Of a stretch of DNA of 64,000 nt, positions 57,810 through 64,000 are shown one piece after another; position 1 is the first letter of the stretch, and the number at the start of each line of letters is the position of its first letter. The position numbers and the translations under genes were made by a program. The notes under the pieces were generated by a model. That model was given only the letters and a program-made list of their open reading frames with translations, was not told the DNA's origin and did not search any database. Origin of the DNA: Alectoria sarmentosa (taxonomy: Eukaryota; Ascomycota; Lecanoromycetes; Lecanorales; Parmeliaceae); NCBI GenBank assembly GCA_009733775.1, contig WOGZ01000004.1:248001-312000 (forward strand). The letters are read 5' to 3'.

Positions 57810-60808
57810 AAGATTTATTCGTAAGATAAAAATTCACGTTAAAAAAAAAGATCGTATAATATTTAATAAAATGAAAAAATTGAGAATCGACTTATAATGT
57901 TTAATATAATATAAAGAATTTCGATAAAACGAAGAAATTTATAAAAAATTATAATCGAAAATATAAAAAGATTTCGATAAAAGAATTTTGAAAGAAAAGA
58001 AATAAAAATTCTTCAAGAGATGTCGAAAGGAATATTAAAATTATAAAATTTTAATTTATTTTCATCAAATTGAACGTTAAAGAAAGCAATGAGGATTTAT
58101 AAATTTAAATTCTTATAAATAAAAAAATGAGACTTTTAATTATGAGAATTTATTTAAAACACATATTATTATTATTTGAATAATGTTTAAAATCGAGAAA
58201 ATTTTATTTCGAAAATTAATATCTTTTTATTTCACAATTCATTTTATTTCTTTTTTAATAAACATATTTCACATAATCTATATTTTGATTTTATAATTTT
58301 ATAAATTTAAATTAAAAATGCGAAATTTATTTTAATTTCTTATTAATCTTTATCTCGATTAATTTAAATAATTATTTCAATTTTTCATTAATCTTTATCT
58401 CGATTAATTTAAATAACAACTTTGAATTAAAACGTAAATAAAACAAATTAAATTTTTTATTAATCGAATATTATTCACAAATATTATATTTTAAAATTAC
58501 GAAAACGCAATTTCAAAAAGCGATAAATTTAAAAAAGTTTTTTATTAATAAACGATTCATTAAAAAAGAAATAACGAATTTCACTATTTGAAAAATTATT
58601 TTTTGAAATTAAATCAAACGTATTTCAAATCATTATTTTAATTATGAATTCATCTTAAAAGAAATCGTTTTCATTATTAATCAAATCAAATTTAAACAAT
58701 AAAAAGATTCGATTATTAATTAACTTCAATATGAAAATATTCTTTTTTTGATATTGAATTACAATACCCGCAAATCACTTTTCACGTTTCACACCTTTTC
58801 ACGCATTAAAAAAATCAAAAACCTAAAACTTTTTTCTTAAAACGATTTTTATAATCGCCTCGATCCGCTTTTTAAATTATCAATCAATATTCTTTTTTTA
58901 TATAACATTAATTACGAAAAAAAATACATAAACAATTTTTTAACAGAAATTATAATGAAAAATAAAAAAACGAGGAATAAGAAAAAGAAGAAAATGATGA
59001 AAAAAGTTCAATCTATAATCCCGCAAATGCCAAAATAATAAACAAAAAAAAATTTAACGACGTCAAAATATTATTATAATAAATCGTTATCGAAAATTGA
59101 TAAATCTTTAAATAAAACAAACGCAAATAATATGAAACTATTTTTATTAATTGATTTAAATTTATTCGACGCCTGAATAATGAAAATCATAAAATCGAAC
59201 TTGATTGAAATTGAGCGAAAAGTCGCATATCCCGCAATTTTTTATAAATATTTAAATTCTTTTTATTTATATAAGAAAAAAGCCTTTAAAACATTTAATA
59301 ATTTCGAAAAATGATTTTATTAAATGACATTCGAAATTTATTAATTCTTTAACATTAAAAATGTAAACGTTAATTTAAAACACAATATCGCTCATATTAT
59401 CAACAATGTGTTATTAAATAAAAATTAAATAATTTATCAAAAACAAGAATACACGATTCAAAATAATGATTATAACCCGCGAATTAAGAATTCAAAAACC
59501 TCGAACATTAATATTATTGATAAATCGATATTTCATTTAATGAAAAATTTAAATACGTTATAAAGAATGTTTTTAAATATTATAATTAAACCTTTGAGAA
59601 ACAAAAAAAAAGTCGATATTTTTGATTCAATTTCGAAAATCAAAAGATTTAAATCGAAATCGAATATAATTTTTTTATTAAAGATCACGAAAAACAATGA
59701 AAAAAATGATAATTTCGAGAAAAAAAAGAGCGAATCTATTAAATTCGAAAACGAATTATAACGAAATCTCGTCGATGAAAAAAAAAAAAAACAAAATATT
59801 AAACTTGAAATAAATAATGTTTTAAAAATTATAACAATTTCGTTATAAACAATCGACTTTAATGATGCGATCAAAGATTTCACAATCAAAATAAAAACAA
59901 GATTATCAAATTCAAAATCGATTTTCAAAAAAATCATTTTAAAAGATTTTATTTCGAAATCGAAAAATAAAAAAATTAAGTTTAAAGAAAAACTTTAAAC
60001 TTTAAAATCATTAATTGAGAATTTATATAAAACATTTTCAAAAATAATAAATCATATTTAATGAAAACACTTAACTTTGCGAAACGTTAAACGAATTTTC
60101 ATATTCGAAAATCAAAAATTAAAGCACGATGCGAAAGGAAATTCTCGCTCAAATATATAAAAAAAAACGCGCGACAATTAACGAAAAAAAATAAAAATGA
60201 AGAATTTTATTTTATATAAAATCTTGAAAAAAATCATTGAATCAATTAATTAAATTATTCGACAATTTAATAAAAAAAATCTTAAAACGACGAAAAAAAT
60301 GTTCGAACATAAAAATTATAAAAAAAATTCTAAAAGTCTTAAAAAATTTAAATAATTAATTGATTTTAAAATCATCGCAGTCGACGAATATCGTATTATT
60401 TTTCAAAATATTCTCAAAACCCGTTTTATTATTTCAAATCTTTTATTATTAAAACATATTTTCATTCGTATTTCCGCACCTATTTTTTTAAATTTTTCAA
60501 CGCTTTAATAAAAAAAAATAATCTCTTTATCTCATTATATGTTTTTAATCAAATTCCCGAATTCGAAAATATCGATAAATCTTATTTCAAGACATTAAAC
60601 CCACTTCGTTCAATTTCGACTTCATTAAAATCGAAAAAACGAATTGCCTTAAAACACATTAATCTTTTTTTTTAAATATTAAATCGTTCACGATTGAGAA
60701 GATCGTTGAAAAAAAAGATTTTTATCAAAAGAAAACATAATAAAATGAAATAATTAATAAGCGCATTGTCGCCTTCGAGAACGTGAAAAGCTTTCGATGA
60801 AAGATAAT
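57810..60808 (+). pseudogene. element C, 3 kb downstream of the B insertion; content unclear
   Basis: The first 200 bases continue the C frame interrupted by B; a CLI-YKEFR-like run there may be the end of the integrase or a chromodomain-like tail. From about 59,500 to 60,400 a plus-strand frame is nearly open and Lys/Asn/Ile-rich (e.g. 59567-59761), suggesting another coding region after pol. No family recognised. CCCGC(A/G)A occurs four times between 58,760 and 59,480. Confidence 0.4.
58342..58416. repeat. two-copy tandem repeat, 45 bp period
   Basis: ATTAATCTTTATCTCGATTA plus ATTTAAATAA occurs at 58342 and again at 58387. Confidence 0.75.
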
Positions 60809-60996
60809 TATTATAATTGTTTATTAAACAACTTGATATTCAACATAATGTAACTTTCTTAACATAAAAAATAGAAAAATCATTACACACTCAATAATAT
60901 GATTTATTTTTCTATTTTCTTTTGTTCTTTTATTTTCACATATTAGAAAGATTATTTCGTAATATAGAAATCTCATTTTTATCGAAAACTTTGTCA
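60809..60996 (+). repeat. 3' LTR of element C
   Basis: 188 bp; starts TATTATAATTG (TG changed to TA), shares ACATATTAGAAA, ATTATTTCGT and TCTCATTTTTATCGAAAA with the 5' copy, and ends in TCA. Confidence 0.8.
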
Positions 60997-61500
60997 ATAT
61001 TCGTTCATTATCATTTTTAATCGAAATATACAATTTATCGCTCATTTTTAATAAAGATTATACGCGAGAATTAATATAAAATCGAAATTATTTATTGCAT
61101 TTTATCTCGAAATTAACAATTAAATTGAGAATGCGAACTTCGCGCTGAAGTAATATTTTTATATATATATAAATTATAATTAAGAAAATTGAATAAATTT
61201 TTTATTTATTGCGGAATTTGAAATTAATTCGATTAAGAGCGTTTTTATCGATATGATTTCTTTTTTAATTATAAAGAAATATATGTCTCGTTTTAATATT
61301 GAATTTTTAACATCATAAAATGATAACGTTATTTAAAAAATAAAAAGAAACATTGTAATTGCGAATAACTTTATAAAGAAAATTGAAAAAATGCGAATTT
61401 ATTTTCGATAAAAATTCGCTTAAGTCAAAAACATTTAAGAGAAATACGTTAATTAACGTCATTTATTAATATTAGAATTACGATTAAACGATTTAATTAT
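60997..61500 (+). pseudogene. element A integrase, second part
   Basis: Continues the integrase broken at 43,970. ATATTCGTTCATTATC aligns with element B 56,361 onward, including the region corresponding to B's QFIAYF and the Glu-motif stretch. Confidence 0.8.
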
Positions 61501-62257
61501 ATTGAATTGTCGAAACATTAAAATTATAAAACTCAATAAGTCTTTTGATTATAAAAATATAAAATCGTTTAAGATTGTGCGAGCAATTAATAATTCAATA
61601 TACGAATTTAATTTACTTAACACGATGAAGAGAGTCTTTTCTATTTTTGATTTTTGATTTTTATATCAAATTATAAAAGATTTTTTGTTAAAACAAAAAC
61701 AATTTTCTTTTTTCTTTATACACATAAATAAAAACGAAACGAATCATTCGACGAAGAAGATTTTTGATTTTAAGATAAATAAGAAATGAAAAGATTTTAT
61801 AATAAGATTTAAGAATTATTTAATATATAAAATTAAATATATCAAATATAATGATAATAATGATTCGCTCACGTAACAAATTTTTATAAATGTTATCGAT
61901 TGTTTAAATTTAATAACAAATTTTTATTATAAATATTCGAATTATAATGATTTATATTCGTTTTTCAAGACTTTTTAAAATTAAGAATCTCTTTTTACGT
62001 TATTAATATTTTATTGCGTTTATAAAATAAAAGAATTTAATTTTTTTCAATTTGTGAAATCGTAAAAGTAAGCAAAATTATAAAAAGATGTGAACATCGC
62101 TATCTTTATTACATAATAAATTCTTTTTAATTCAATTAATTTATAATAAAGATTTTTGAAGAGCGCGATATCACGCTCTTTTTTTTTATGATTATTTTTT
62201 AATTTATTTTAGTTTTTTTTCAATTATAAAAGTGTTTGATTTATGAAAGAAGAATAG

Positions 62258-62453
62258 TGTTATAATTTTAGATTCGATATGATTTATCATCATCGATCAA
62301 GGTTAGTTTTATGACTCAGTCTTATATTAATATGTTAAATCGTGATCTAATTTTTTACTTTTGCATATATACATTTATATTTAGAATTTCATAATTAGAA
62401 TTTTATTCAAATCACGTTTAAACATTACTTAGTTTTACGTGTAATTTTTAACA
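62258..62453 (+). repeat. 3' LTR of element A
   Basis: 196 bp, TGTTATAATTTTAGATTCG…TTTTTAACA, followed by the target duplication GAAAT. Confidence 0.92.
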
Positions 62454-64000
62454 GAAATCGATAAATCATTTTATTTTTTCACATCACACACATTATTTAA
62501 TGATTTATCGAAAATCAATTTTTATATATTTCGTATTTATTCGTTATAAATATAAAAAATTATGCTTTTAATTGAGTTCGAGATAATGTTAAAACTTTAT
62601 TAATAAAATAACGATTTTAGCGCACATTTATCGCAATTCGTAAAAACCTCTTCTCGCAAGCGAAAAAAAAAACAATTATATTATTCGAACCTTTTTCAAA
62701 AAAATCTTAAAGTCAGATACGATAAAAAAGATAAAGAAAAAAAACATATATCGTTAATAAAAGAAAAGTTATTATTATTGAACGATCGTGATATTATAAA
62801 ACGATATATAATCAAATAATAATAAGCGATAAAAAAATTGCGAGATCGAGTTAACAATTAAGCAATAAAAAACTTTTAAATATTAATTTCATTTCACATA
62901 TCAAAAAAATAAAACATATTAAAAAAACGAGAAATTATAATAAAATCACGTTTAATAAAGTAAAAAGATATCGTTTTAATAAAGATTATTTTGAATTATC
63001 AAATGAGATATTATAATGAAAATATAAATATCTTTTGATTTAAAGTATAAATTAAATTCGAACATATTATTAAACGTTTATATGTTAATTATAAACGTCG
63101 TGCAAAAAATCTTTTTATAATGAAATATAATTAATTTAAAAGAGAGAATTAAATAAATCATGATTATAAAGCATAAATGAACGAATAAATTAAGATTATA
63201 AACGCTTAAAATTTAATAATTGATGCGTACGATAAAAAGAAAAATAATAATAAAAAAATTTCAGCAAAAAAACTTCGAAATTCGAAACATTATAATCGAA
63301 TACGTGAAAATTTAAACAATAAATTAAGTAAAAAGTATACGAAGAAAATTATTATTATTATATCAATCGATAATAATAATGAAAATAACAAATCGACGAA
63401 GAATAACGACGACGAGATTATTATTAATAACGAAAAGAATATTAACGATATGCTCGATAATATTTTTATTTTTATAAAACGAACACATTTTCTTTTTATA
63501 TCATTATTAATAAAATTAATGCGATTTATAAAATCGATATAAGATATTCTTATATCAAATTTATCGAATATTCAATTGCAAGTTATGCTCGCGCAAATTA
63601 ACAACGATAATAAATCATCGCTTATTAAAAAGAAAAAGAAAACTTTAAAGAAATAACGTAAAAGAAAAAAAGTTAAATCGATTACAATTATCGAGGAAAT
63701 AATTAAAATTACAACGATTATAAATAGATATTTTAATTATTTGATGAAACAATTTATAACATTCACATTTATATTCATAATAAAGTTTATAACATTCACA
63801 TTTATACTCATAATAACTTTATTCGAAACATAAAAACGACTCGAAGAAATTAAGAAATTTATATTTATAATAATTTTTCAAATGAGAATAAATACGAAAT
63901 ATATCGAATTCATTATCGAACAATTAAAGATTATTAATAATCATCAAAACTTTATCACAAAATAGCTGAAAATTTTTATCGATAATATAATTCAAATTCA
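62454..64000. other. older AT-rich DNA right of the nested elements
   Basis: Host sequence into which element A inserted; it matches the AT-rich DNA at 38,341-38,659 in composition. A Lys/Asn/Ile-rich plus-strand frame around 63,360-63,830 is interrupted by few stops and may be a decayed transposon protein. No family recognised. Confidence 0.45.
63753..63815. repeat. two-copy tandem repeat, 33 bp period
   Basis: TTTATAACATTCACATTTAT followed by A(T/C)TCATAATA occurs at 63753 and 63786. Confidence 0.85.

Larger units (their letters stand above)
43971..60996 (+). mobile_element. Ty3/Gypsy-like LTR retrotransposon C (middle, interrupted by B)
   Basis: LTRs at 43971-44168 and 60809-60996 share about 180 bp. 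The 3' copy starts TA instead of TG and lacks a few bases near its end. The target duplication ATATT is at 43966-43970 and 60997-61001. The LTR sequence is unlike that of A and B. Without B and its GATAA duplication the element is about 10.3 kb. Plus-strand RT and integrase remains lie at 48.3-50.7 kb, and some 3 kb of further sequence follow B. Inserted in the integrase of A. Confidence 0.85.
38660..62453 (+). mobile_element. Ty3/Gypsy LTR retrotransposon A (outermost, interrupted)
   Basis: 196 bp LTRs at 38660-38855 and 62258-62453 are flanked by the 5 bp target duplication GAAAT (38655-38659 and 62454-62458). Both LTRs share a private segment (AATTTTAGATTCGATAT) that element B's LTRs lack. 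The body is split by element C at 43,971. Removing C and its ATATT duplication leaves about 6.76 kb, essentially the length of B. The rejoined sequence aligns with B across the junction. Gag and pol are plus-strand, all heavily mutated. Confidence 0.9.
38341..64000. other. AT-rich, RIP-like heterochromatin block
   Basis: From about 38,340 the composition changes within some 100 bases from mixed to extremely AT-rich and stays so to the window end. The block has TpA-rich runs, very few CpA or CpT, and most remaining C residues in CpG. Every transposon-derived reading frame is broken by TAA, TAG and TGA at positions where Gln, Trp or Arg codons are expected. This is the pattern of repeat-induced point mutation in ascomycetes. 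Confidence 0.9.

Overview
The window is genomic DNA of a filamentous ascomycete (Pezizomycotina). Support: genes carry several 46-83 bp GT-AG introns. Gene content is fungal: uL3, a Kre6/Skn1-type GH16 protein, a Dsc3-like ubiquitin-ligase subunit, a NACHT/NB-ARC-TPR relic, a DMATS prenyltransferase, and a fungal rhodopsin-fold membrane protein. The sequence also splits sharply into a gene-bearing, roughly equilibrated-GC part (1 to about 38,340) and a very AT-rich block (about 38,340 to 64,000) with the look of repeat-induced point mutation (RIP). I cannot name the species.

Layout, left to right. 1-834: 3' end of an unknown gene. 1.6-7.6 kb: a stretch of broken genes, namely a casein-kinase-1-like scrap, an NB-ARC-TPR (NLR-like) gene that has lost its P-loop end and carries a frameshift, an MFS drug-efflux gene with two nonsense codons and phase breaks, and a decayed minus-strand ORF. 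8.4-11 kb: two conserved-looking uncharacterised genes. 11.2-12.4 kb: two foldback/MITE-like elements. 15.5-24.8 kb: housekeeping genes, in order uL3, a NuiA-like protein, a Kre6/Skn1-like glucan-synthesis protein, a Dsc3-like protein (convergent to the former) and a polytopic membrane protein. 25-27 kb: a duplicated scrap of the Dsc3 gene start joined to a dispersed repeat.

27.8-36.8 kb: a candidate specialised-metabolism cluster lying 1.5 kb from the heterochromatin-like block. It holds a DMATS-type aromatic prenyltransferase and an O-methyltransferase in tandem on the minus strand, then a divergent rhodopsin-fold membrane protein and a Baeyer-Villiger-type flavin monooxygenase on the plus strand. 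No scaffold-building enzyme (NRPS, PKS, terpene cyclase) is in the window. The likely combined chemistry is prenylation, methylation and oxygenation of an aromatic substrate; the product is unknown.

38.3-64 kb: three LTR retrotransposons nested like Russian dolls. Element A (38,660-62,453; target duplication GAAAT) is interrupted inside its integrase by element C (43,971-60,996; target duplication ATATT). C is itself interrupted by element B (51,075-57,804; target duplication GATAA). A and B belong to one roughly 6.7 kb Ty3/Gypsy family with 196 bp LTRs; C is a different, roughly 10.3 kb Gypsy element. All are riddled with C-to-T/G-to-A type stops, and the remaining C residues are mostly in CpG. 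The ends of the block (38,341-38,659 and 62,454-64,000) are older AT-rich DNA of unknown origin.
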